Part shown: positions 1 to 10,368 of the stretch, one piece after another | Layout of the letters: every line of letters starts with the position of its first letter | How positions within the stretch are numbered: position 1 is the stretch's first letter | DNA from: Acidiphilium acidophilum | GTDB lineage: Bacteria > Pseudomonadota > Alphaproteobacteria > Acetobacterales > Acetobacteraceae | Assembly (NCBI RefSeq): GCF_033842475.1 | Contig: NZ_JAWXYB010000018.1 | Span: 2,959,501-3,023,500 of the forward strand | DNA: 64,000 nucleotides | Direction of reading: 5' to 3' | The notes under the pieces: model-generated | Told to the model about the DNA's origin: nothing | The model's database searches: none | Seen by the model: only the letters and a program-made list of their open reading frames with translations | Position numbers and translations under genes: made by a program

Positions 1-669
1 CCCGAGTTCCGCCGCGAAGGCCGAGCCAGTGCGACCCGCCAGGATCACCGCCGCCAGCAACGGCCCCAACTCGCGGAACAGCGAGAGCGAAACCAGCGCC
101 GCGACATAGATATCCGCGCCGAACTGGCGCATCGGAATCGCGGACTGGAACGCGAGGATCATCCCGATCAGGAACCCCATCATCCCCACCAGCGGCATGG
201 CCTGAATGCCCGCCCGCTCGGTCAGCCGGAAAAAATCGCCGCCGCGCAGAAACCGCACTTTCCCCGGCAATCCGAGCGTCGCCAGAATCGTCTCGCCGAA
301 AAACGTCACGCGAACGATGAAGGTCCGCCAGAGGCTGCCGCGCACAACCGTCCGCGCCGGCACCTTCACGGTCGCCCCATCCGGCACTGCCTCGCGCAGC
401 CGCGTCATCAAAGCCTCGGGCCGTTCGGCCAATCCGCGCCACTCGGTGGTACCCTGATGATCCCGCTCCAGCTTGAGCAGCAGCGCCGCGCCGGACGTAT
501 CGACCAGATCCGCCCCGCCGAGATCGATCGCGAGCCCTCCATCCGCCCGCCGTGCCGCATCCACCGCCCGGGTCCACACCGGCGCCAGCGAGGTCGCGGT
601 GAGCGGACCGCCGAGCGTGATCACGGTCCCCGCCCCGTCACGCGCAACATCCAGCCTCGCCGCTACCAT
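1..669 (-). CDS. MlaE/YrbE-family ABC transporter permease with N-terminal STAS domain (partial)
   Basis: The reading frame stays open from an ATG at 667-669 to the window edge, giving the first 223 residues of a longer protein. Residues about 1-85 look like a STAS domain (LDVARDGAGTVITLGGPLTA, later DLVDTSGAALLLKLE). From about 110 onward it matches the MlaE/DUF140 permease pattern (FRLTERAGIQAMPLVGMMGF, FRELGPLLAAVILAGRTGSA). This family moves phospholipids or hydrophobic compounds between outer and inner membranes with an MlaF-type ATPase and an MCE protein, which should lie beyond the edge. Its start overlaps the end of the upstream TerC-like gene by 7 bp, so the two are probably co-transcribed. 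The C-terminus is not in the window. Confidence 0.8.
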   Translation of the reverse strand, partial: MVAARLDVARDGAGTVITLGGPLTATSLAPVWTRAVDAARRADGGLAIDLGGADLVDTSGAALLLKLERDHQGTTEWRGLAERPEALMTRLREAVPDGATVKVPARTVVRGSLWRTFIVRVTFFGETILATLGLPGKVRFLRGGDFFRLTERAGIQAMPLVGMMGFLIGMILAFQSAIPMRQFGADIYVAALVSLSLFRELGPLLAAVILAGRTGSAFAAELG

Positions 670-1280
670 TTCAGCCACCCCGGCACGTGATAGCCAAAAT
701 GCGTCGCAACCTGCAGGCCTCCGGCATGGATCATCGTCAGCGCCACATATAGGACGATCGCCAGCCCGATCCAGACGAGCCACCGATGCCGCGTCAGCAG
801 CTTCGCCACGAGATTGGCGGCCAGCCCCATCAGCGCCACCGAAAACACCAGCCCCGCCGCGAGCAACGCCGGATGATCCCGTGCCGCCCCCGCCACCGCC
901 AGCACATTGTCCAGACTCATCGACAGATCGGCGGCAATGATCCGGATCGCGGCATCCCGCAATTTGCCCGCCGCCGGTACCGCACCCTCGGCCAGCGGCG
1001 CGCGGCGGAACTCCCGCCACGATTTCCACACCACGTAGAGCAGCAATATCCCGCCCGCGAGGGTCAGCCCGATCACCGCCATCAGCCGCAGCGCGACCAG
1101 CGCGAGCCCGATCCGAAGGACCGTCGCCGCCCCGACCCCGATCAGGATCGCCTGCTTCTGCTGCGCCTTCGGCAGCCGCGCGACCGCGAGCCCGATCACG
1201 ATCGCATTGTCCCCGGCCAGCACGAGGTCGATCATCAGCACCTGCGCCAGCACGATGAAATCAGCAACGGCCATGTTCAT
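663..1280 (-). CDS. TerC/YjbE-family integral membrane protein
   Basis: A 205-residue, very hydrophobic protein with about six to seven membrane segments. It carries the two acidic motifs of the TerC family: DLVLAGDNAIVI near residue 19 and DLSMSLDNVLAVAG near residue 120, where the Asp-Asn pairs probably bind a metal ion. Family members act in metal export (manganese, tellurite resistance) in the inner membrane; the substrate cannot be told from sequence. Its length is typical of the YjbE subgroup. It overlaps the downstream MlaE-like gene by 7 bp. Confidence 0.75.
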   Translation of the reverse strand: MNMAVADFIVLAQVLMIDLVLAGDNAIVIGLAVARLPKAQQKQAILIGVGAATVLRIGLALVALRLMAVIGLTLAGGILLLYVVWKSWREFRRAPLAEGAVPAAGKLRDAAIRIIAADLSMSLDNVLAVAGAARDHPALLAAGLVFSVALMGLAANLVAKLLTRHRWLVWIGLAIVLYVALTMIHAGGLQVATHFGYHVPGWLKW

Positions 1281-1368
1281 CGCGCGTCGTTCGGGGTTGC
1301 ACCGGATATTGTCAATCGCGCCGCTGTGATCCCTCGCGCGGCCGTGTCAGGCCAGACCCCGCCTTCGT

Positions 1369-2550
1369 TCAAAACAGAACCGCCTGACGATCCCTCATCC
1401 CGGCGATTTCCGCCTCGTCATACCCCAGTTCCACCAGCACATCGCGCGTATCCGCCCCCGGCTGCGGCACATCCCGCCGCGCGCCGGGCCGCTCGCCATC
1501 CATGCTGATCGGCAAGCCCGGCAGGCCGATCTTCCGGCCATCCGGCAGGCTGACTTCAACGAGCCCGCCCGATTGCCGCAGATGCGGGTCCTCGAACAGA
1601 TCCGCCGGCCGGGCAATCGGCGCGAAAGGCAGGCCGAGCCGCTCGCAGCGCGCCGCGAGATCCGCCGTGCCGAACCGCCCGAACGCCTCGGCGATCACTT
1701 TCAGCGTGCGGGGCCGCGCCGCGCGCCGTTCCGCCTGGGTCCGCAGCGTCGGGTCGGAGGCAAGTTCCACCAGCCCGAATTCCGCGCACAGCACCTGCCA
1801 CTGGGTATCGGTCACCACGCCGATGAAAATCTGCCCGCCATCGGCGGTCGCGAAAATATCATAGACCGGCCACGCCACGTCCCGCGCGCTCATCGGCGGC
1901 GGCGCGGTGCCGGTTATCGCGGCCTGCGCCATGTGCTGGGCCATCAGCATCGCCACGCTCTCGAACAGGCCGGACTGCACGAGCTGCCCGCGCCCGGTGC
2001 GCTCACGCTCGGCCAGCGCCGCCAGAATCGCGACCGCCCCATACGTCCCGCCCATGATATCGATCACCGAGGCCCCGGCACGCAGCGGCTGGCCCACCGG
2101 CCCGGTCATATAGGCAAGCCCGCCCATCATCTGCACCACCTCATCGAGCGCGGTGCGGTGCTCGTAAGGCCCGGGCAGAAATCCCTTCAGCGAACAATAA
2201 ATCAACCGTGGATTGGCCGCCGCGCAGGCCGCATAGCCGAGACCGAGCTTGTCCAGCGCCCCCGGCCTGAAATTCTCGGTCAGAACATCCGCCCGCCCGA
2301 TCAACCGGCGCGCCACCTCGATCCCCGCTTCGGATTTCAGATCGAGCATGACACTGCGCTTGTTCCGGCTCGCCATGGTGAAAAACCCGATGCCCGAGCC
2401 GGTCAGCCGCCTTGTGTTATCACCCGCCGGGGTCGGCTCGATCTTCACCACATCGGCACCCAGATCACCGAGAATAAGCCCGGTGGTCGGCCCCATCACC
2501 ATATGGGCGAACTCGACGACGCGGAGCCCCGCAAGCGGCGTGGCGCTCAT
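1369..2550 (-). CDS. CaiB/BaiF family (class III) CoA-transferase
   Basis: A 393-residue protein starting MSATPLAGLRVVEFAHMVMG. The start at 2548-2550 forms an ATGA overlap with the stop of the HMG-CoA-lyase-like gene; a longer open frame exists but its extra N-terminus is not family-like. Typical features are the N-terminal GADVVKIE nucleotide-binding stretch, SRNKRSVMLDLKS, and the probable catalytic aspartate D136 in ALDEVVQMMGG. The family transfers CoA between organic acids and acyl-CoA thioesters. Coupling to an HMG-CoA-lyase-type enzyme suggests one catabolic step pair for a branched C5/C6 dicarboxylate. The actual substrate is not deducible. Confidence 0.8.
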   Translation of the reverse strand: MSATPLAGLRVVEFAHMVMGPTTGLILGDLGADVVKIEPTPAGDNTRRLTGSGIGFFTMASRNKRSVMLDLKSEAGIEVARRLIGRADVLTENFRPGALDKLGLGYAACAAANPRLIYCSLKGFLPGPYEHRTALDEVVQMMGGLAYMTGPVGQPLRAGASVIDIMGGTYGAVAILAALAERERTGRGQLVQSGLFESVAMLMAQHMAQAAITGTAPPPMSARDVAWPVYDIFATADGGQIFIGVVTDTQWQVLCAEFGLVELASDPTLRTQAERRAARPRTLKVIAEAFGRFGTADLAARCERLGLPFAPIARPADLFEDPHLRQSGGLVEVSLPDGRKIGLPGLPISMDGERPGARRDVPQPGADTRDVLVELGYDEAEIAGMRDRQAVLF

Positions 2551-3467
2551 GCCGCGCGCTGGAACGTCCGGGGAATCCCGGCCCTTGCCACCTGACCGTG
2601 CATCGCCTCGCCCGGCAGCCCGGCATGAAGCAGGGCGCGGGCCGCGATCAGCCCGTCGAGATCGATCCCGGTGACAAACCCCATGCTTTCGAGCATGAAC
2701 ACCAGATCCTCGGTGACGATATTGCCCGAAGCCCCCGGCGCGAACGGGCAACCGCCCAGCCCGGCCAGCGCCGAATCGAAGTCGCGGATTCCCTCCTCCA
2801 GCCCCGCCAGCGCATTGGCGATCCCCAGCCCCATCGTGTCGTGCAGATGCAGCCCGACCAGCGCCGGTCCAATCTCCGCCCGCACCGCCCGCACCACCGA
2901 TCTGATCTGCGCCGGATTGGCATACCCCACGGTATCGGCCAGCCCGATCTGGCTCACCCCCGCCGCCGCCAGCGCCGCCGCGATCCGCACCACCTCATCC
3001 TCAGGCACCACCCCGTCGATCGAGCAGCCGAACGCGGTCGAACACGCAACCTCAAGCTCCACCTGCGGCGCATGCGCGCGCATCCAGTCCACGATCGCAC
3101 CGACCACGGCGACCTGCTCATCCGGCGTGCGGTTCAAATTGGCCCGCGAATGCCCCGCACTCACCGAAACCGGCACACTGACCCGATGCGCCCCCGCGTC
3201 CACCGCCGCCTCCGCCCCCCGCAAATTCGGCGCCAGCGCCACCACGGTCAGCCCCGGCAAAGTGCGTGCAAAGCGAACCACCGCCCCGGTATCCGCCATC
3301 TGCGGGATCAGCCGGGCCGGCACGAAGCTCCCCACCTCGATCTCGCGCACCCCGGCAGCGGCGAGCCCTGCGATCCACGCGCATTTCGCCTCGGTCGCCA
3401 TAATCGACTTCGCCATCTGAAGCCCATCGCGCGGACCGACTTCGCAGATCGTGACCATCTCGCTCAT
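2547..3467 (-). CDS. hydroxymethylglutaryl-CoA lyase-like enzyme
   Basis: A 306-residue HMGL-like TIM barrel. It shows the metal/catalytic motif EVGPRDGLQ at residues 9-17, the metal-binding HLHDTMG motif, and the C-terminal glycine-rich loop GLGGCPFAPGASGN containing the catalytic cysteine. HMG-CoA lyase cleaves HMG-CoA to acetyl-CoA and acetoacetate in leucine breakdown; relatives cleave other 3-hydroxy-3-methyl acyl-CoAs. The gene overlaps the CoA-transferase by 4 bp. No other leucine degradation genes lie nearby, so an orphan pair working on a related acyl-CoA is also possible. Confidence 0.8.
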   Translation of the reverse strand: MSEMVTICEVGPRDGLQMAKSIMATEAKCAWIAGLAAAGVREIEVGSFVPARLIPQMADTGAVVRFARTLPGLTVVALAPNLRGAEAAVDAGAHRVSVPVSVSAGHSRANLNRTPDEQVAVVGAIVDWMRAHAPQVELEVACSTAFGCSIDGVVPEDEVVRIAAALAAAGVSQIGLADTVGYANPAQIRSVVRAVRAEIGPALVGLHLHDTMGLGIANALAGLEEGIRDFDSALAGLGGCPFAPGASGNIVTEDLVFMLESMGFVTGIDLDGLIAARALLHAGLPGEAMHGQVARAGIPRTFQRAA

Positions 3468-3515
3468 CCCCCCAATCTGCCCCGGCGCGCGGACCGGGGC
3501 AAGAGAGACTCCGGC

Positions 3516-5855
3516 TCAGAACTTCACAGTCACCGTCCCGTAGAAGGCGCGCGGCGCGCCGGGATTGGCGATCGCGTAACCACCATTCGGCGTGTTGAAG
3601 TAGCCGCCGGCAGAAATGTATTCGGTGGCGTTATATTTCCGCCCGAGCAGATTGGTTGCGTAAAAACTGACATCGACCTCGCCGAGATGCGAGACGAACC
3701 GATTGAAATAAGGGGTCTTTACAGTGATCGAGGCATTGAGCAGATTATAGGGAACGATGGCGATATGGGTCGGCGCGCCGATCGCGTTACTGAACAGATA
3801 CCGCTTGCCGACATACTGATCCCATACATTGGTCGCGATCAGGGTCGAGCCGACGAACCGGCGGTAACGGATGCCGATGTCAGCCGTATCCCGCGGCGAT
3901 GCCGGGTCGGGCAGGTTATTATAAACCGCCCCCGAATTCGACGTATAGGTAAGGTACCTCGCATCGAGATAGCCGAGGTTGGCGAACGCCATCCAGTTGA
4001 AATCGAACCGCGCCCGCAAACTGGCGTTCACCCCCTGCAACCTGCCCGAACCGAAGCCGAACGTGGTCTGGGTCGGATTGTTCGGGTTGGCGATCGGAAC
4101 GGTTTCGTCTTCCAGATCGTCGCGGAAATAATTGATATCCGCAGACGCGTCCTGAATGCCGAACAGGCCCTTGCGATCCATCCGCACGCCGATTTCATAA
4201 TCGGTGCTCTTCACCGGTTTCAGGGCGGGCAGGTTGGTCTGGTTGTTGGCGAAATTCCCTGCGGTCGGATTTTGGTACGTCACAGCAAAATTGCCATACA
4301 GCGTCGCCCAGGGGAGCACATCGTAGCTCGCCCCGATCGAGGGCTGCACCCGGTTGAAATCCTTGCTCACACTGGGATACGCATTGAACGAAGCCCCCGG
4401 CAAATCGATCGCCGCCTGCGGTGCCAGATTATCGTAGCCGGTATCGTAATTGACGATCTGCACCCCCGGCACGATGCGCAACCCGGCCACGGGTTCGATC
4501 CGATCCTGCGCGAAGCCCGCGATGTAGAGATTGTTATAGACATCGCGCGAAATCGATGCCGGCAACTGCCGGCTGGTGCCGAGAGCGGTATTGTAACCGT
4601 CGTATACATCATGCGTGTGGGCGTTGATGATATAGGCACCATAACTCAATTTATTGTATTTCAGGTCGGTATCGAAATACAGCTTGTCTCCGATCGTATC
4701 GGAAAACGGCGCATAATATTCGGTATCCTGCGAGCTTGTCCCGATGAAACCGGCATTGATCCGGTAATGAATGATGTCGCCATGCCGGTACCAGAACAGA
4801 TCGTGCAGCGTCGTATCGGCACTGATCCGCCTGGTGAGGCGCGCATAGCCGATATAGTCGATGACCTGATTTTCCTTGAACCAGACATTATTCGGCAGAT
4901 CGGAATAAAACCCCGACGTCTTCTGGCTGTAGAGCGGCGCGTCGGCATCGAGTCCACCGAGCGTGACACCCGCCACGGGGTTCACCGGAATCTGGTTCGG
5001 TCGGAACTCGCGGTTATGGATGTAATAGCCGCCAAGGCTGATATGGCCGCCGTCGAAATGCCGGGTGATCTTGAAATAAACCTGGTCGTTGCGCGCCGGC
5101 CAGTCATACTCGCCCTGGCGGAACGTGTGGTTGAATGCGTGGTTGAGACCAATCACGGCTTCCCAGCCATCGTGCAGGCCGCTTTGGGCCACGGCGCTGT
5201 AAACCTGACTGTCGAAACTGCCGTAGCTTGCCGAAACCGTGGCCCCGGCCCGCGCGCTCGGCTGCACCGGAATGAAATTCACCGTGCCGCCCAGACTGTC
5301 ATACCAGCGGTCCTGCGGATTGCCCGGACCATAAATCACATTCACCCCGGCGAGCAGCGCGCCGAACGGGATCTGCACGGAATGAAATCCGGTACCCTGG
5401 ATCAGGCTGTTCAGGGGGACGCCATCGAACAGGTTGGTGATGCCATCGGTTTCGATATCGCCCGGCACCGAGTTGAACCCGACCTTGACGCCGCGAATCG
5501 AAATCGTCGAGCGCGCGGTGCCCGCATTCGAGGAATAGCCCGAAATCACCACCCCCGGCAGGGTCGAGATCGCCTGGGTTCCCGAAGCGATCGGCGCGAG
5601 CAGATCGATCGTACCTTTGCTCACCGCCGAAACCGACTGCGCCTGATGCTTGATCGCCTTGCGCGTCAGAACCCGGCTGGCGAACCCGCCCGGCGCCACC
5701 GCCGGTCCCGTGGCCGAGACCGTACCGGCATTCACCGCCTGCGCCGCCGCCGGGCTCATCCCCGCGCCCAGCAGCACCGGCACACTCACCGCGCCGAGCA
5801 GGCCCAGACGAAACCGTCGCCCAATCGTCTCATCCTTGTGTTCCAGCCGCATCAT
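3516..5855 (-). CDS. TonB-dependent outer-membrane receptor
   Basis: About 779 residues with a signal peptide (RFRLGLLGAVSVPVLLGAGM ending in AAAQA), an N-terminal plug (LPGVVISGYSSNAGTARSTI, SIRGVKVGFNSVPGDIETDG, VIYGPGNP) and a long beta-barrel ending in aromatic TVKF. The start is placed at the ATG-ATG pair 5850-5855 because an AGGAAAG sequence lies just upstream; an in-frame start at 5918 would add an unlikely leader. The type resembles iron or siderophore receptors of acetic acid bacteria, but no ligand can be assigned. It stands alone, divergent from hisG. Confidence 0.8.
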   Translation of the reverse strand: MMRLEHKDETIGRRFRLGLLGAVSVPVLLGAGMSPAAAQAVNAGTVSATGPAVAPGGFASRVLTRKAIKHQAQSVSAVSKGTIDLLAPIASGTQAISTLPGVVISGYSSNAGTARSTISIRGVKVGFNSVPGDIETDGITNLFDGVPLNSLIQGTGFHSVQIPFGALLAGVNVIYGPGNPQDRWYDSLGGTVNFIPVQPSARAGATVSASYGSFDSQVYSAVAQSGLHDGWEAVIGLNHAFNHTFRQGEYDWPARNDQVYFKITRHFDGGHISLGGYYIHNREFRPNQIPVNPVAGVTLGGLDADAPLYSQKTSGFYSDLPNNVWFKENQVIDYIGYARLTRRISADTTLHDLFWYRHGDIIHYRINAGFIGTSSQDTEYYAPFSDTIGDKLYFDTDLKYNKLSYGAYIINAHTHDVYDGYNTALGTSRQLPASISRDVYNNLYIAGFAQDRIEPVAGLRIVPGVQIVNYDTGYDNLAPQAAIDLPGASFNAYPSVSKDFNRVQPSIGASYDVLPWATLYGNFAVTYQNPTAGNFANNQTNLPALKPVKSTDYEIGVRMDRKGLFGIQDASADINYFRDDLEDETVPIANPNNPTQTTFGFGSGRLQGVNASLRARFDFNWMAFANLGYLDARYLTYTSNSGAVYNNLPDPASPRDTADIGIRYRRFVGSTLIATNVWDQYVGKRYLFSNAIGAPTHIAIVPYNLLNASITVKTPYFNRFVSHLGEVDVSFYATNLLGRKYNATEYISAGGYFNTPNGGYAIANPGAPRAFYGTVTVKF

Positions 5856-6026
5856 ATCGCCATCTTTCCTGTCGTGGATGTAACCGGTTGGTAACCCCGG
5901 TCGATGGCATGGCGACATAATCGAACCGCTCCCCGCTGTGCGTGAAGCTTCGACGAACGTATCGCGTCAGTTTCAAGACATCGCCACCGTTTGGCAGCCC
6001 GCCCCGCCAATGCTAAAGCGCGGCGC

Positions 6027-6737
6027 ATGACCGCCGTCACCGCCACCATGCCCGCCAGCGAAGCGAGCAGCCGCACCCTCGTCCTCGCTTTGCCGAAAGG
6101 CCGCATCCTGGCCGAATGCGCGCCCCTGCTCGCCCGCACCGGCATCGTCCCCGAAGCCGACTACACCGATGAAAACAGCCGCCGCCTGCGCTTTCACACC
6201 AGCGCGCCGGATCTCGACATCATCCGCGTCCGCAGCTTCGATGTCGCCACCTTCGTTGCCTTCGGCGCGGCGGATATCGGCATCTGCGGCGGCGACGTGC
6301 TCGGCGAGTTCGATTATCCCGAAATCTACGCCCCGCTCGACCTCGGCATCGGCGCCTGCCGGATCGCGGTGGCCGAACCCGCCGATGAAGCGGGCACCAC
6401 CGATTTCGCCCGCCTCTCGCGGGTCCGCGTCGCCAGCAAATACCCCAACACCACCCGCCGGCATTTCGCGGCGCGCGGCATCCAGGCCGAAATCGTCGCC
6501 CTCAACGGCGCGATGGAACTCGCCCCCGGCCTCGGCCTCTCGCGCCTGATCGTCGATCTGGTCCAGACCGGCTCGACCCTGATCGCCAACGGGCTGGTCG
6601 AAACCGAGGTGATCGCGCATGTCACCTCGCGGCTGATCGTCAACCGCACCGCGCTCAAAACCCGCCCCGAAGCCATCTCCGGCTGGATCGCCCGGTTCCG
6701 CGCCGCCCTCGCCGCCACCGTCCCCGCCGCCACATGA
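6027..6737 (+). CDS. hisG: ATP phosphoribosyltransferase, short form
   Basis: Catalyses the first step of histidine synthesis (ATP + PRPP to phosphoribosyl-ATP). The 236-residue length and absence of a C-terminal regulatory domain mark the short form that needs HisZ, and a hisZ gene lies at 12997 in this window. Visible motifs include the N-terminal LVLALPKGRILAE and DLVQTGSTLIANGL near the PRPP-binding loop. The ATG at 6027 was chosen over one at 5991 because family homology begins shortly after it. It overlaps hisD by 4 bp (ATGA). Confidence 0.9.
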   Translation: MTAVTATMPASEASSRTLVLALPKGRILAECAPLLARTGIVPEADYTDENSRRLRFHTSAPDLDIIRVRSFDVATFVAFGAADIGICGGDVLGEFDYPEIYAPLDLGIGACRIAVAEPADEAGTTDFARLSRVRVASKYPNTTRRHFAARGIQAEIVALNGAMELAPGLGLSRLIVDLVQTGSTLIANGLVETEVIAHVTSRLIVNRTALKTRPEAISGWIARFRAALAATVPAAT

Positions 6738-8020
6738 TCAACCGCCTCGCCACCCGCGATCCCGATTTCACCCGATCCCTCGCCGCGCTGATCGCGGACC
6801 GCGCGACCGCAACCGATGTCGCCGCCCCGGTCGCCGCCATCATCGCCCGCGTCCGCGCCGAAGGCGATGCCGCCCTGCTCGACCTCACCGCCCGGTTCGA
6901 CCGTTTCCCGATCACCCTCGATCAGCTCGCGGTCACCCCCGCCGAAACCGCCGCGGCCCTCGCCGCCATCCCCGCCGATCAGCGCGACGCGATCGATCTT
7001 GCCGCCCGCCGGATCGAGGCGTTCCACCGCGCCCAACTGCCGCGCGATTTTTCCTACACCGACGATCAGGGCGTCACCCTTGGCCTGCGCTGGGGCGCGC
7101 TCGATGCGGTGGGCCTCTACGTCCCCGGCGGCAAGGCGTCCTACCCGTCCTCGGTGCTGATGAACGCCATCCCCGCCCGCGTCGCCGGCGTCGCCCGCAT
7201 CGCCATGGTCGTCCCCACACCGGACGGCATCATGAACGATCTGGTGCTCGCCGCCGCCCACCGCGCCGGCATCACCGAAATCTACCGGATCGGCGGCGCC
7301 CAGGCGGTTGCCGCTCTCGCCTGGGGCACCGCCAGCATCGCGCCGGTCGATCGCATCGTCGGCCCCGGCAACGCCTATGTCGCGGAAGCCAAGCGCCAGG
7401 TGTTCGGCCGCGTCGGCATCGACTCGATCGCCGGCCCCTCCGAGGTGCTGATCATCGCGGATGCCGACAACGACCCCCACCACATCGCGCTCGACCTGAT
7501 CGCCCAGGCCGAACACGCCGAAGACAGCCAGTCGATCCTGGTGACCGACAGTCCCGCCCTCGCCGAAGCGGTCGCCGCCGCACTGGCCTCGGCACTGCAA
7601 ACCCTGCCGCGCGCCGCCATCGCCGCCGCCTCCCTCGCGGCCCACGGCGCGATCATCGAGGTCGCCGATCGTGCCGAAGCCATCGCGCTCGCCAACCGCA
7701 TCGCACCCGAACACCTCCAGATCATGACCGCCGATCCCGAAGGCGATTTCGCGGCCATCCGCCATGCCGGATCGGCGTTCCTCGGCCGCTCCGCCCCCAC
7801 CGCGATCGGCGATTACGCCGCCGGTCCCAACCACGTCCTGCCCACCGCCGGCACCGCGCGTTTCTCCTCGGGACTATCGGTGTTCGATTTCCTCAAGCGC
7901 ACCACCACAACCTCGCTCACCCCCGCTGCCCTCGCCGCGATCGGCCCGGCGGCAGTAACCCTCGCCGAAGCCGAACATCTCGAAGGCCACGGGCGATCGA
8001 TCACGGCAAGACTGGCCTGA
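6734..8020 (+). CDS. hisD: histidinol dehydrogenase
   Basis: A 428-residue enzyme of the last two histidine steps (histidinol to histidine, NAD and zinc dependent). Hallmarks seen are YVPGGKASYPSSVLMNAIPA, the signature GPGNAYVAEAKRQVFG, the zinc/catalytic region AGPSEVLIIAD, QAEHAEDSQSILVT, and the C-terminal SGLSVFDFLKRTTTT plus EAEHLEGHGRSITARL. The start overlaps hisG by 4 bp, implying translational coupling. It ends 15 bp before the convergent pyrG. Confidence 0.95.
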   Translation: MINRLATRDPDFTRSLAALIADRATATDVAAPVAAIIARVRAEGDAALLDLTARFDRFPITLDQLAVTPAETAAALAAIPADQRDAIDLAARRIEAFHRAQLPRDFSYTDDQGVTLGLRWGALDAVGLYVPGGKASYPSSVLMNAIPARVAGVARIAMVVPTPDGIMNDLVLAAAHRAGITEIYRIGGAQAVAALAWGTASIAPVDRIVGPGNAYVAEAKRQVFGRVGIDSIAGPSEVLIIADADNDPHHIALDLIAQAEHAEDSQSILVTDSPALAEAVAAALASALQTLPRAAIAAASLAAHGAIIEVADRAEAIALANRIAPEHLQIMTADPEGDFAAIRHAGSAFLGRSAPTAIGDYAAGPNHVLPTAGTARFSSGLSVFDFLKRTTTTSLTPAALAAIGPAAVTLAEAEHLEGHGRSITARLA

Positions 8021-8035
8021 ACACCGGCGCAACCT

Positions 8036-9727
<1,692 letters not shown>

Positions 9728-9734
9728 TCAGCCA

Positions 9735-10265
9735 TCAGTTTTTGGCGGGCGCGGAGGTGGCCGGGGTCTTGGTCGGAGTCTCGGTCGAAGTCTTGGCCGG
9801 AGTTTTGGTAGGAACCGGCGTCGTGGCCGTCGTGGACGTCGTGGAATCGGGCGCAGGCGTCGTGCCCGCACTCTGTGCCGGCGGGGTCGCCGTCGTGGTC
9901 CCGGCGGATTCACCCGGAATCGGCGGCAGCGGGGCCAAGGGCGTCGCCGGGGCCTTGGTGCTGGCCGGGCTGCTCGAAGCGGGGGCGCTGGTGGCGGGAA
10001 CCGGCCCGTTGAGGATCGACTCGCCGCTGCTGGTGCCGCCATTCTTGTAAAGCAGCGCGAGAATCAAACTCAGCGCCATGAACGCGGTCGCCAGCACCGC
10101 CGTGGTGCGGGTCAGAAAGCTCGCCGTGCCGCGCCCGGTCATGAAATTGCCCATGCCCTGGCTGGAGCCAAGCCCCAACCCGCCGCCCTCGCTGCGCTGG
10201 ATCAGCACGACGCCGATCAGCGCGAGGGTCACGAACGCTTGCAGCACGAGCAGAACCGTAATCAT
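9735..10265 (-). CDS. secG: SecG, preprotein translocase subunit, with long Thr/Pro/Ala tail
   Basis: Residues 1-80 are a normal SecG: a first membrane helix (MITVLLVLQAFVTLALIGVV), the conserved LIQRSEGGGLGLGSSQGMGN loop, GRGTASFLTRTTAVLA and a second helix. The remaining 95 or so residues are low-complexity (TPVPTKTPAKTSTETPTKTP and similar), making 176 residues against about 75-130 in most bacteria. SecG assists SecYEG-mediated export. The tail is probably disordered and cytoplasmic or periplasmic depending on topology; its role is unknown. Confidence 0.88.
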   Translation of the reverse strand: MITVLLVLQAFVTLALIGVVLIQRSEGGGLGLGSSQGMGNFMTGRGTASFLTRTTAVLATAFMALSLILALLYKNGGTSSGESILNGPVPATSAPASSSPASTKAPATPLAPLPPIPGESAGTTTATPPAQSAGTTPAPDSTTSTTATTPVPTKTPAKTSTETPTKTPATSAPAKN

Positions 10266-10368
10266 GGGAAAATTCCAGACATGGCGCGCCTTCTAATCCG
10301 CCGCAGCGCCGGTGGCAATCTGGCCCCCTGCATCCGGCGCCTCATCCGGCACGCGCCGCTCCGGCGCC

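Noticed and set aside
3516-5855. Lanthanophore receptor partner for XoxF
   Set aside because: It is 19 kb from xoxF, next to unrelated genes, and nothing in the sequence points to lanthanide uptake.
2598-5894. Very long plus-strand open frame of 1098 codons opposite the HMG-CoA-lyase-like and TonB receptor genes
   Set aside because: Its translation is Arg/His/Pro-rich and has no domain. It is the antisense shadow of two well-supported genes in GC-rich DNA.
6326-7834. Minus-strand open frame of 502 codons opposite hisG-hisD
   Set aside because: Gly/Asp-rich low-complexity translation. The plus strand holds clear hisG and hisD motifs.
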